Shown: positions 1 to 6,400 of the stretch, in pieces
Numbering within the stretch: position 1 is the first letter of the stretch
Layout of the letters: every line of letters begins with the position of its first letter
From: Nitrospinota bacterium
Lineage (GTDB): Bacteria > UBA8248
Direction of reading: 5' to 3'
Assembly: GCA_003506735.1 (NCBI GenBank)
Contig: DNYS01000248.1
Location: 1-9,317, forward strand
Length of the DNA stretch: 9,317 nt
Program-made: the position numbers and the translations under genes
The notes under the pieces: model-generated
The model's database searches: none
What the model was told of the DNA's origin: nothing
Seen by the model: the letters and a program-made list of their open reading frames with translations, nothing else

Positions 1-639
1 CTCGCGGCCGATGACCGACTGGAAATCGCGGATCATGCGCGGAAACGGATTCGGCCCCACGACCGAGCCGATGATGTAATGCGTCGTCCGCACCGAGGCG
101 GTCCAGTCGCGCAGGGTTTCGTTGGTGGCATCCTTGAGGGTGCGACTGCCCGAGGTGACCGGAATGACGCGCGCGCCCAGGAGCCGCATGCGGAATACGT
201 TGAGCGCCTGGCGCCCGATGTCCTCCTCGCCCATATAGACCTCGCACTCGAGGCCGAACAGGGCGGCGGCCGTCGCCGTGGCCACGCCGTGCTGGCCCGC
301 GCCGGTTTCGGCGATGATGCGCTTTTTGCCGAGCCGCCTGGCCAGAAGCACCTGGGCGAGGGTGTTGTTGATCTTGTGGGCGCCGGTGTGGCAAAGGTCC
401 TCGCGCTTGAGATAGACCTTGAGGGAGCCCAGCGCCTCCGAGAGCCTGCCGGCATGGTAGAGCGGGGTCGGCCGACCCGCGTATTTTTCGAGGATATCGG
501 CCAGTTCGGCTTGAAAGGCGGAATCCTCGCGCGCTTCATCGTAGGCGGCCTCGAGCTCCTCGAGGGCCGGCATGAGGGTTTCGGGAACGAACCGTCCCCC
601 GAAGCCGCCGAACCTCCCCGTCTCGGCGATCTGTTCCAT
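1..639 (-). CDS. trpB: Tryptophan synthase beta subunit (partial, N-terminal 213 residues)
   Basis: TrpB is the PLP enzyme that condenses indole with L-serine to give L-tryptophan, acting in the cytoplasm in an alpha2-beta2 complex with TrpA. The visible product starts [20 protein letters not shown], the conserved N-terminus of the family. It carries [15 protein letters not shown], in which Lys89 is the PLP Schiff-base lysine, then [17 protein letters not shown], in which Glu111 matches the catalytic glutamate. The frame stays open to base 1, so roughly the last half of a ~400-residue protein lies outside the window. The ATG at 637-639 is preceded by a strong Shine-Dalgarno (GGAGGAG in the 13-bp gap after trpF). 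It sits directly after trpF, the usual trpF-trpB order, so the two are probably co-transcribed; trpA would be expected beyond the left edge but is not visible. Identification is secure. Confidence 0.97.
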   Translation of the reverse strand, partial: MEQIAETGRFGGFGGRFVPETLMPALEELEAAYDEAREDSAFQAELADILEKYAGRPTPLYHAGRLSEALGSLKVYLKREDLCHTGAHKINNTLAQVLLARRLGKKRIIAETGAGQHGVATATAAALFGLECEVYMGEEDIGRQALNVFRMRLLGARVIPVTSGSRTLKDATNETLRDWTASVRTTHYIIGSVVGPNPFPRMIRDFQSVIGRE

Positions 640-652
640 CTCTCCTCCGCGA

Positions 653-1294
653 TCAGCCCCGGCGCGCGCTTTCGGCGGCGCGGGCATTTTCGATAAACGC
701 TCTGACGCGCTCCGGATCCTTCCGGCCCGGCGTTTGACCTTCGACCCCGCTGCTCGAATCCACCCCGTAGGGGATCACCTCGCGGACGGCCTCGGCGACG
801 TTTTCGGGCCGCAGGCCCCCCGAAAGAATCAGCGGGCGGGTTGCGGCCAACTCGCGGGCCAGCGACCAGTCGAACGTTTTTCCCGTCCCGCCCAACTCCC
901 CTTGCACATAGGCGTCGAGAAGAATCGTGCAATCCGGATAGAGGGCGGCTTCTTCGATCGTATCCGCCCCGCGAACGCGCAGCCCCCGAATCACCCGCAA
1001 GCCGCGGCCGATGAGCCAGCGGCACTCCTCGGGCGTTTCCTCGCCATGAAGTTGAGTGGCGTCTAGCCCCACTCGCCGGGCAATGGCGTCGACCCGCTCG
1101 GCGGCCTCGTTCACGAATATGCCCACGCGGGAACCGAAAGGAGGCAGGAGGGCCGCGATTTCGGCGGCGGCCTTCTCGTCCAGGCACCTCGGCGTCCCCG
1201 GCACGAAGTTGAGGCCCAGCGCATCCGCCCCGCAATCGAGGGCATGGCGGGCATCTTCGATCGTCGTTACGCCGCAAATCTTGACGCGAATCAT
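653..1294 (-). CDS. trpF: Phosphoribosylanthranilate isomerase
   Basis: TrpF catalyses the Amadori rearrangement of N-(5'-phosphoribosyl)anthranilate to CdRP, the third step of tryptophan synthesis, in the cytoplasm. The 213-residue product has the usual length of a stand-alone (beta/alpha)8 PRAI. It opens with [15 protein letters not shown], where Cys7 is the general base. It has [19 protein letters not shown], where Asp127 matches the general acid, then [10 protein letters not shown] and GVDSSSGVE for phosphate binding near the end. I chose the ATG at 1292-1294 because it begins exactly at the family N-terminus and has a purine-rich GAGGTGGGAG stretch just upstream. An in-frame start at 1357 would add 21 residues unlike the family. 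It is separated from livF by 137 bp and from trpB by 13 bp, so it most likely heads or belongs to a trp transcription unit distinct from the transporter, although read-through from livF cannot be excluded. Confidence 0.96.
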   Translation of the reverse strand: MIRVKICGVTTIEDARHALDCGADALGLNFVPGTPRCLDEKAAAEIAALLPPFGSRVGIFVNEAAERVDAIARRVGLDATQLHGEETPEECRWLIGRGLRVIRGLRVRGADTIEEAALYPDCTILLDAYVQGELGGTGKTFDWSLARELAATRPLILSGGLRPENVAEAVREVIPYGVDSSSGVEGQTPGRKDPERVRAFIENARAAESARRG

Positions 1295-1404
1295 ACCGCT
1301 CCCACCTCTCGGCGGCAAACAATACACCAATCCAGGGGGAGAGGAAAAGGCGAGCAATCTGAATTAGTTACGGGAATCGGACCGGGCGGAAGTGAGCGCT
1401 CCCG

Positions 1405-1431
1405 CCGGCCGGGGGCATGGCCGGGCCCGGC
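1405..1431 (-). other. GC-rich inverted repeats just downstream of livF
   Basis: Immediately after the livF stop codon there is a perfect 12-bp palindrome (GCCGGGCCCGGC, 1420-1431). It overlaps a 6-bp stem (CCGGCC 1405-1410 with GGCCGG 1419-1424, 8-base loop). On the minus strand this could form a hairpin at the 3' end of the transporter message. No T-run follows, so it is not a canonical intrinsic terminator. It could act as an mRNA-stabilising structure or a Rho-associated end, or be chance in GC-rich DNA. Confidence 0.3.
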
Positions 1432-2142
1432 TCAGCCGCCGAGGTACATCCTCCGGACATCCTGGTTGTCGAGCAGTTCCTGCCCCGTTCCCTCGAAGCG
1501 GTTCCGCCCCAATTCGAGGACATAGCCGCGATCGGCAATTTCGAGGGCGCGGGCGGCATTTTGCTCGACCACCATGATGGTGAGTCCTTTTTTCGAGAGG
1601 GAGACGATCAATTCGAAGACCTCGGTCACGAACCGGGGGCTGAGGCCCAGCGAGGGCTCGTCAATCATGATCATCCTCGGCCGCGTCATCAGAGCGCGGC
1701 CCATGGCCAGCATCTGCTGCTCGCCCCCGCTCATGGTGCCGCCGAGCTGTTTTTGGCGTTCGGCGAGGCGGGGAAAGATTTCGAAGACGTTCTCCATCGA
1801 CTGGGTCACCTTTTTCTTGTCCCGCTCGATGTAGGCGCCCATTTCGAGATTTTCGCGCACGGTCATCTGGTTGAACACGATCCGCCCCTGGGGCACATAG
1901 CCGAGCCCCTGGCCGAGGACTTGATCGGGCCGCAAACCGACGATGTTGGTTCCATCGAAGGTTATCTCACCGCCCAGATAATTGATGAAGCCCATGATGA
2001 CCTTGAAGGTGGTGGATTTTCCCGCGCCGTTGGGTCCGATGACGCAAACCACCTCGCCCTCGTTCACCTCAAGCGAGACGTCGTGGAGAATCTGGATGCG
2101 GCCGTAGCCCGCATTGATATTTTTCAGTTCCAGTAAGCCCAT
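1432..2142 (-). CDS. livF: HAAT-family ABC importer ATPase LivF
   Basis: One of two ATP-binding subunits of the branched-chain-amino-acid-type importer, on the cytoplasmic face of LivH/LivM. The 236-residue product matches LivF in length. It has Walker A GPNGAGKST (36-44), Q-loop Gln85 (VPQGR), ABC signature MSGGEQQ (137-143), Walker B MIMIDEP (157-163, catalytic Glu162), and VEQNAARAL in the switch region. Gln in place of the switch His is normal for LivF. It ends in MYLGG, also typical. The ATG at 2140-2142 follows the livG stop with no spacer (TAA then ATG). I see no Shine-Dalgarno in front of it, so expression probably depends on translational coupling to livG. It is the last gene of the transporter operon. 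Confidence 0.96.
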   Translation of the reverse strand: MGLLELKNINAGYGRIQILHDVSLEVNEGEVVCVIGPNGAGKSTTFKVIMGFINYLGGEITFDGTNIVGLRPDQVLGQGLGYVPQGRIVFNQMTVRENLEMGAYIERDKKKVTQSMENVFEIFPRLAERQKQLGGTMSGGEQQMLAMGRALMTRPRMIMIDEPSLGLSPRFVTEVFELIVSLSKKGLTIMVVEQNAARALEIADRGYVLELGRNRFEGTGQELLDNQDVRRMYLGG

Positions 2143-2871
2143 TTATTTGCGCCCGAAATATGCTTCGATGACATTCTCGTCGTTCTGGATTTCCTCGGGG
2201 GGGCCTTCGGCGATTTTCACCCCGTAGTCCATCACGAAAATTTTCTCACAGTGGTTCATGATGACGTTCATATCGTGTTCGACGATGACGATGGTTTTTC
2301 CTTCCTCCTCCTGGAGGTAATGGATGTGATCGAGAAGAGACCGGAGGAGGGTCCGGTTGACGCCGGCGGCGGGCTCGTCCAGGAGAATGATGTCCGGGTC
2401 GGTCATCAGCGCGCGCGCGAATTCGAGGAGCTTTTGCTGCCCGTAGGAAAGGTTCCCGCCGTACTCCCCGCGAAGATTCGTCAGGGTGACGAATTCCATG
2501 AGGTGTTCGGCCATGGCGCGCGCCTCTCTCTCGGGCACGCGCAAGCTTGAGACCGAGAGCATGTTTTCGAAAACCGTCATCTCGCGGTAGATGCGCGTGA
2601 TCTGGAAGGTCCGGCTGATGCCTTTGTTGAAAATGCGGTAGGGCCGCAGATTGACGATATTCTCCCCGTTGTATATGACCTCGCCGCTGTCCGCCTCGAG
2701 CACGCCCGTCATCAGGTTGAAGGTCGTGGTTTTCCCGGAGCCGTTGGGTCCGATCAAGCCCGAAATTTTTCCTTTGGGAATTTCGAAGCTGCACCCATCG
2801 ACGGCCTTGATGCCGCCGAAGTGCTTTTTTAAATTCTTGACAGTGAGAGCGATTTCATCCGTTTCAGGCAT
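2143..2871 (-). CDS. livG: HAAT-family ABC importer ATPase LivG
   Basis: Second ATP-binding subunit of the importer, a peripheral membrane protein that pairs with LivF. The 242-residue product shows Walker A GPNGSGKTT (41-49), Q-loop Gln90 (RTFQITRIY), signature LSYGQQK (141-147), Walker B IILLDEP (161-167, Glu166), D-loop AAGVN and switch His199 (VEHDM). It ends with an IEAYFG tail typical of LivG. The ATG at 2869-2871 lies 23 bp after the livM stop. The only purine-rich sequence ahead of it is an A-tract followed by GACAA, so the ribosome site is weak. The frame stays open upstream into livM to 3384, but that extension is out-of-frame livM sequence and is not coding. LivG members are often slightly longer (~250-260); nothing essential is missing here. 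Confidence 0.96.
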   Translation of the reverse strand: MPETDEIALTVKNLKKHFGGIKAVDGCSFEIPKGKISGLIGPNGSGKTTTFNLMTGVLEADSGEVIYNGENIVNLRPYRIFNKGISRTFQITRIYREMTVFENMLSVSSLRVPEREARAMAEHLMEFVTLTNLRGEYGGNLSYGQQKLLEFARALMTDPDIILLDEPAAGVNRTLLRSLLDHIHYLQEEEGKTIVIVEHDMNVIMNHCEKIFVMDYGVKIAEGPPEEIQNDENVIEAYFGRK

Positions 2872-2894
2872 TTGTCTTTTTTTTGTATGGCTCT

Positions 2895-3833
2895 TTAGTG
2901 AACCATCCCCTTCCGGGCCCAGCCCTTGTCTATTGCGTACCCCATGAGCCCGCGCGGCATGAACCGGGCGACGAGGATGATGAATATTCCAAAGGTGATG
3001 AGATGGGCCGTCGGGAAACGGATCCAGGTGTACTCCTGAACGGAGTAGAGAAGGGCCGCGCCCAATATCGGGCCAATCACGGTGCCCTTCCCGCCGAACA
3101 TGGCGAACAGCTTCATATAGATGGTGATTAAAATAAAGAATTCCGATTCCGGCTCGAGGTACAGGGTTTTGTAGCCCTGAATTCCGCCCGCCATGGCCGC
3201 AAATACCGCCGAGAGCCCGAAGGCAGCCAGTTTGTAGAATGTGGTGTTGATGCCCAGGGATTCCGCCGCGACCTCGTCCTCGCGTATGGCGTTGAGGCGA
3301 ATGCCGAATCTCGAATGGCCCACCCAGTAGGAAACGATGATGGTGGCGATCATCACCACCATCATCGCATGGTAGGTCTCCCAAGAGTTCTCGATATTGG
3401 GAAAAGAGATTCCGTCGGCGCCGTGGGTCAAGCTATGCCAATTGATGGCAATGACGCGGATCCCCTCGGAGGCGCCGAGCATGGCGATGGCGAAATAGGG
3501 GCCTTTCAGGCGCAGGACGGGATACCCGAGCACGATGGCGAAAATAAATCCGGCCACCGCGGCCGCGAATAGGGACGGTATCCAGTGCCATCCGTAGTCA
3601 ACAACCAGTATCGCGGTGGCGTAGGAGCCGACGCCGTAGAAGATGACATGGCCGAAGTTGATGTAACCCGTGTAGCCGCTGATGATGTTCCAGCTCAGGG
3701 AGAGAATCACATACATCATCATGAACATGAAGAATGAGCGAACATAGATGGAAAAGATCGGCGGAACGAACAAAAGCAGAACGATCCCGCCGGCCAGGAA
3801 TCCGAGATTTCGCAAATTGTCCTTTTTGCTCAC
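2895..3833 (-). CDS. livM: HAAT-family ABC importer permease LivM
   Basis: Inner-membrane permease that forms the translocation channel with LivH. The 312-residue product has a short charged N-terminus (MSKKDNLRN). This is followed by a series of hydrophobic segments (about 11-30, 33-53, 58-78, 86-107, 112-132, 155-172, 202-220, 233-262, 276-292). The loop FGIRLNAIREDEVAAESLGI (176-195) matches the cytoplasmic coupling region that contacts the ATPases. SGYTGYINFGHVIFYGVGSY is the family's conserved second-segment motif. The start is a GTG at 3831-3833, preceded by GGAGAG with suitable spacing and 12 bp after the livH stop. I see no better ATG nearby. Tight spacing on both sides supports one liv operon. 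Confidence 0.95.
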   Translation of the reverse strand: MSKKDNLRNLGFLAGGIVLLLFVPPIFSIYVRSFFMFMMMYVILSLSWNIISGYTGYINFGHVIFYGVGSYATAILVVDYGWHWIPSLFAAAVAGFIFAIVLGYPVLRLKGPYFAIAMLGASEGIRVIAINWHSLTHGADGISFPNIENSWETYHAMMVVMIATIIVSYWVGHSRFGIRLNAIREDEVAAESLGINTTFYKLAAFGLSAVFAAMAGGIQGYKTLYLEPESEFFILITIYMKLFAMFGGKGTVIGPILGAALLYSVQEYTWIRFPTAHLITFGIFIILVARFMPRGLMGYAIDKGWARKGMVH

Positions 3834-3845
3834 TGACTCTCTCCG

Positions 3846-4832
3846 CTAGAGTTCTTTTGCGCCCATCAGGCCTTGCGGGCGAATCAACAGCACGAAAATC
3901 ATGAGGCCGTAGGCCGCGATTTCGACCAGCGCCGTTCCGTTCGGAAGCATGAAGGATATGAGACTTTCCATAACGGCCAACATCACTCCGCCGATCATGG
4001 CCCCGATAAAGTGGCCGCGCCCTCCGAGTACGATGATGGCGAAGGCCTGGAGAGTGTAGATGATCCCGGTCTCGGGATTGAAGCCGAACTGAATCGATAC
4101 CAGCGCCCCGCCCGCGACGGCAAGCGCGGCCGCGATTCCCGAGGTGATCATATAGATGTTGTAAATATTGATCCCGCACACCATGGCGACATCGGCGTTC
4201 TGCGCCGTGGCCCGGATGGCCTTTCCAAGCCGGTGGACCTTCAGGAACATGAAGACGCCGACGGAGATCACCAACGCCATCCCAAAGCTGATCAGGCGGC
4301 TCCTCCCGACCACGATCGACTCGGCGATTTGAAAGGAGTCGGGAGCGTAGGGGATGGTCCGGAAGTCGGTCGTGAAAATCAACTCGACCCCATAGATCAT
4401 GGAGAGGCCGAGGCCGAAGGTCATCAGCAGCGGCGTCAGCTCGGGCCCCCCGACCACGGCGTTCAGGAGGAATTTCTGAATCATCCATCCCAAGCCGAAT
4501 GCGATGGGCAGGGTGAAAAACATGGCAGCCAGGGGATCGAAGCCCATCCAGAAAAACGAAGCCCAGCTCAGATAGGCCCCCAGCATGACCATCTCGCCGT
4601 GCGCCACGTTGATAATGCGCATGACGCCGAAGATCATCGTCAGGCCCACGGCGAACATCGCGTAAACGCCGCCCTGCATGAACCCGTTCAAAACAACCGT
4701 GGTCAGGTCCAGGAGCCATTGCCGGGTGAAGAATACATTATCGGTGTATATGCCGATGCCGAACGGCAGGGTGTAGGCGATTACGAGGAATCCACCCAGC
4801 ATGTATTTGCTTCTGCGATCAACCTTTTCCAT
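3846..4832 (-). CDS. livH: HAAT-family ABC importer permease LivH
   Basis: Inner-membrane permease partner of LivM. From the ATG at 4830-4832 the product is 328 residues. NGFMQGGVYAMFAVGLTMIFGVMRIINVAHGEMVMLGAYL (in two stretches, about 50-88) is the hallmark LivH region. LGKAIRATAQNADVAMVCGI (about 202-221) is the cytoplasmic coupling loop, and IVLGGRGHFIGAMIGG (about 267-282) is another conserved block. Most LivH proteins begin about 40 residues later, so this one has an N-terminal extension with an extra hydrophobic segment (about 11-29). A GTG at 4896-4898 would add 22 more residues, but it lies inside the terminator hairpin, so I rejected it. AAAGGA lies about 13 bases upstream of the ATG, which is too far for a good ribosome site. 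It follows the binding-protein gene after 135 bp. Confidence 0.93.
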   Translation of the reverse strand: MEKVDRRSKYMLGGFLVIAYTLPFGIGIYTDNVFFTRQWLLDLTTVVLNGFMQGGVYAMFAVGLTMIFGVMRIINVAHGEMVMLGAYLSWASFFWMGFDPLAAMFFTLPIAFGLGWMIQKFLLNAVVGGPELTPLLMTFGLGLSMIYGVELIFTTDFRTIPYAPDSFQIAESIVVGRSRLISFGMALVISVGVFMFLKVHRLGKAIRATAQNADVAMVCGINIYNIYMITSGIAAALAVAGGALVSIQFGFNPETGIIYTLQAFAIIVLGGRGHFIGAMIGGVMLAVMESLISFMLPNGTALVEIAAYGLMIFVLLIRPQGLMGAKEL

Positions 4833-4838
4833 GTTCCA

Positions 4839-4867
4839 GATATATTCCTTTGGCCCGAATCGGGCAA
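4839..4867 (-). promoter_or_regulatory. Candidate internal promoter for livH
   Basis: On the minus strand, TTGCCC (4862-4867) and TATATC (4839-4844) are separated by 17 bp, each matching the sigma70 consensus at four of six positions. It lies just after the terminator hairpin and would let livHMGF be transcribed independently of the binding protein. The start would fall close to the livH ATG, giving a very short or absent leader. The box scores are modest, so this is tentative. Confidence 0.3.
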
Positions 4868-4880
4868 GCACACCCGGCTC

Positions 4881-4916
4881 AAAAATCACCGGGGCCACAA
4901 CCGTGGCCCCGGTGAT
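4881..4916 (-). terminator. Intrinsic terminator/attenuator between binding-protein gene and livH
   Basis: A perfect 14-bp inverted repeat (4885-4898 with 4903-4916) encloses a 4-base loop. On the minus strand it is followed directly by a T-run (complement of the A-tract at 4881-4885), the layout of a Rho-independent terminator for transcripts leaving the binding-protein gene, 51 bp past its stop. On the plus strand there is no T-run, so it is directional. Because livHMGF lie downstream in the same direction, it probably allows partial read-through, giving more binding protein than permease. It would also protect the 3' end of the short message. Confidence 0.85.
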
Positions 4917-4967
4917 GTGCGCTTAGCGAACCTATTTTATCTCAACGAAACCCTGCAATCTCGCCCG

Positions 4968-6161
4968 TTAATTTTTCGAGCGTTTCTTCCAAGCAGGCAT
5001 CGGGAGCTTGTACTTCACCTCCGCCAGCTTCGGGGGCCAGACGATCTTCCGCTGTCCGTCCAAAATCTGGAAGGTCAACCCTTCATGATTGTTGAGGTTG
5101 TTCTTGTCCACTTTCCAGGGACCTATGATGGACGTTGTGCTCATCGTGCGTAGTGTCTTCCAGACCTTATCCCGTTCGGTGGAGCCACCCTTGTTGATGG
5201 CCGCTTCCAGAACCTGGAAAACCGCGTAGGACTGGCCAGCGTGATAGTTGGGCTTTACGCCGTAGCGCTTCTGGTAGGCTGCGATATACTTCCTCATCCC
5301 GGGACGCTTGAGGATGTCGGGCTTGGGCTCCCATTGGCTGAAGCCCAGAACATATTCGGCTGTCGCGCCGAGCTGTTTGGCGAACTTCGGAAGGGCCGGG
5401 CCCACCGTTCCGGCGAACATTTTGAGGTTGATGTTCAACTCGCGGAGGCCGCGAATCTGGGCGGTGGAGTCGGCGAAGTAGCTGTTCGAAATCAAGGCCT
5501 CGGCGCCGCGGGACTTGATTTTTTGAAGAAGAGCGGTGAAATCCTGCTGCTTCCTCGGATAGCTCTCCTCGAGAACAATCTTGAGTCCCAGCTTCTTCGC
5601 CCATGCCCTAACGCCCTCTGCAGTCTGACGCGGGAATAGACTGTCCTCGCCAACAACAGCAATGCGCTTGATGCCGATATCTCTGGCGATATGGAGCGCC
5701 CCCTTTTGATAGTCCTGGGCAACGGCGACGATATTGAAGAGATACTTGCGCCCCCTCTTCCAGATGATGCCCGAGGCAGCGCCCGGCGCCATCGTCGGGT
5801 ACTTGTAGCGCTCGAAGATGTTCGCCACGGCATCGGTAATTCCCGAGGAATAGGGACCCATCGTGAGATCGACCTTATCCTGGGTGATCAGTTTCTCAAA
5901 AAGTTTGATGCTTTGCTGTTTGTCCGATTTGTCGTCCAGGATAGTCAGCTTGATTTTCTTTCCCAGCCAGCCACCAGCAGCATTGCGCTGATCGACAAAA
6001 AGTTTCCAGGAATTCACGAACCGCCCGGCGGGCTCGGCATACCGGCCCGTCATCGAGACGGCCACGCCGACCGTGACTTCCCCGGCCGCCCAGGACTTGG
6101 CGGACCAGGAAAGCGAGATGGCAAAAACAGCAACCAGACCGAACATTAAGCCACGTTTCAT
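4968..6161 (-). CDS. Periplasmic substrate-binding protein of HAAT ABC importer (Leu/Ile/Val-binding family)
   Basis: The secreted receptor that captures the ligand and delivers it to LivHM. The 397-residue product starts with a signal peptide: MKRG, a hydrophobic core (about 5-20), then SAKSWAA with likely cleavage near residue 26. There is no lipobox cysteine, so it should be a free periplasmic protein. The mature part follows the type I periplasmic-binding fold: VTVGVAVSMTGRYAEPAG at the start, MGPYSSGITDAVANIFERYK (101-120), the hinge-region IKRIAVVGEDSLFP, and GQSYAVFQVLEAAINKGGS (309-327). I chose the ATG at 6159-6161 because GGAGG (6171-6175) lies 9 bases upstream and the signal peptide begins there; the frame is open to 6332 without plausible protein. 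The ligand is not readable from sequence: this broad family also binds amides, urea and aromatic compounds. Confidence 0.93.
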   Translation of the reverse strand: MKRGLMFGLVAVFAISLSWSAKSWAAGEVTVGVAVSMTGRYAEPAGRFVNSWKLFVDQRNAAGGWLGKKIKLTILDDKSDKQQSIKLFEKLITQDKVDLTMGPYSSGITDAVANIFERYKYPTMAPGAASGIIWKRGRKYLFNIVAVAQDYQKGALHIARDIGIKRIAVVGEDSLFPRQTAEGVRAWAKKLGLKIVLEESYPRKQQDFTALLQKIKSRGAEALISNSYFADSTAQIRGLRELNINLKMFAGTVGPALPKFAKQLGATAEYVLGFSQWEPKPDILKRPGMRKYIAAYQKRYGVKPNYHAGQSYAVFQVLEAAINKGGSTERDKVWKTLRTMSTTSIIGPWKVDKNNLNNHEGLTFQILDGQRKIVWPPKLAEVKYKLPMPAWKKRSKN

Positions 6162-6203
6162 TTTGAGGACCCTCCTGTCCGCACCATTACTTCTTAGATT
6201 TAA

Positions 6204-6214
6204 CCGGGTAATAT
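6204..6214 (+). promoter_or_regulatory. CCGGGTAATAT motif, promoter-proximal copy
   Basis: An 11-base motif, CCGGGTAATAT, whose exact reverse complement recurs at 6355-6365. This copy overlaps the -10 box of the downstream predicted promoter of the binding-protein gene, a position suited to a repressor site. No regulator gene is visible in the window. Confidence 0.4.
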
Positions 6215-6238
6215 GATCCGAAATTCCATCTCTGTAAA
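6210..6238 (-). promoter_or_regulatory. Candidate proximal sigma70 promoter (P2) of the transporter operon
   Basis: On the minus strand, TTTACA (6233-6238, five of six consensus bases) and CATATT (6210-6215, four of six) are separated by 17 bp. Predicted initiation near 6203 would give a leader of about 42 bases containing the GGAGG ribosome site of the binding-protein gene. The -10 box coincides with the CCGGGTAATAT motif. Confidence 0.5.
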
Positions 6239-6254
6239 ACAATGGAGCCAATTC

Positions 6255-6280
6255 ATTTCCTGACCACGAGTCACGGAAAT
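6255..6280. promoter_or_regulatory. Inverted repeat upstream of P2, possible regulator-binding site
   Basis: ATTTCCTGAC (6255-6264) and GTCACGGAAAT (6270-6280) are inverted arms of 10 bp with one extra C and a 5-base centre. The site is centred near 6267, about 64 bp upstream of the predicted P2 start, a common place for an activator. It lies downstream of the distal promoter P1, where bound protein could instead block elongation. Function is inferred from position and symmetry only. Confidence 0.4.
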
Positions 6281-6349
6281 TCCGGCGAGGGGGACAGAGC
6301 ACCGAAATCCGCCTCCCGGCCCGAATCAGCATGGTTCCCGATTGATGAG

Positions 6350-6363
6350 GGGTAATATTACCC
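6350..6363. promoter_or_regulatory. Perfect 14-bp palindrome GGGTAATATTACCC over distal -10 box
   Basis: The sequence is fully self-complementary over 14 bp and covers the -10 region of the distal promoter. It contains the core of the CCGGGTAATAT motif in both orientations; the second exact 11-base copy of the motif is at 6355-6365 on the minus strand. This is the classic geometry of an operator for a dimeric helix-turn-helix repressor. Confidence 0.5.
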
Positions 6364-6382
6364 GGATTTGAACGGAAGTCAA
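6355..6382 (-). promoter_or_regulatory. Candidate distal sigma70 promoter (P1) of the transporter operon
   Basis: On the minus strand, TTGACT (6377-6382, five of six) and TAATAT (6355-6360, four of six) are separated by 16 bp, beginning 19 bp after the moaE stop. Predicted initiation near 6348 would give a leader of roughly 185 bases before the binding-protein ATG. No terminator is visible between moaE and this promoter, so moaDE transcripts may also run on. Confidence 0.55.
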
Positions 6383-6400
6383 AGATTTTTTAGGAGATAA

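Noticed and set aside
33..1322. Long 429-residue minus-strand open frame across trpB and trpF
   Set aside because: It is a frame-shadow of two clearly conserved genes in another frame; its Arg/Pro/Gly-rich translation has no recognisable domain.
1405..1431. Intrinsic terminator after livF
   Set aside because: The stem is GC-rich but no T-run follows on the minus strand, so it was kept only as an inverted repeat of unknown role.
1540..1580. Missing switch histidine in LivF suggesting a dead ATPase
   Set aside because: VEQNA with Gln at this position is the normal state of LivF proteins, including E. coli LivF.
1417..2136. 239-residue plus-strand open frame opposite livF
   Set aside because: Antisense shadow of a gene with all ABC ATPase motifs in the correct order.
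4833..4898. Upstream GTG start for livH adding 22 residues
   Set aside because: It begins inside the terminator hairpin stem and lacks a ribosome site; the added residues show no family resemblance.
3873..5153. Long 426-residue plus-strand open frame opposite livH and the binding-protein gene
   Set aside because: Its His/Asp/Glu-rich translation is the antisense of conserved membrane-protein sequence, and it runs through the terminator hairpin. No ribosome site or family motif.
6162..6332. Upstream extension of the binding protein to a 454-residue product
   Set aside because: It would bury the signal peptide internally and translate the promoter region; a good Shine-Dalgarno precedes the ATG at 6161.
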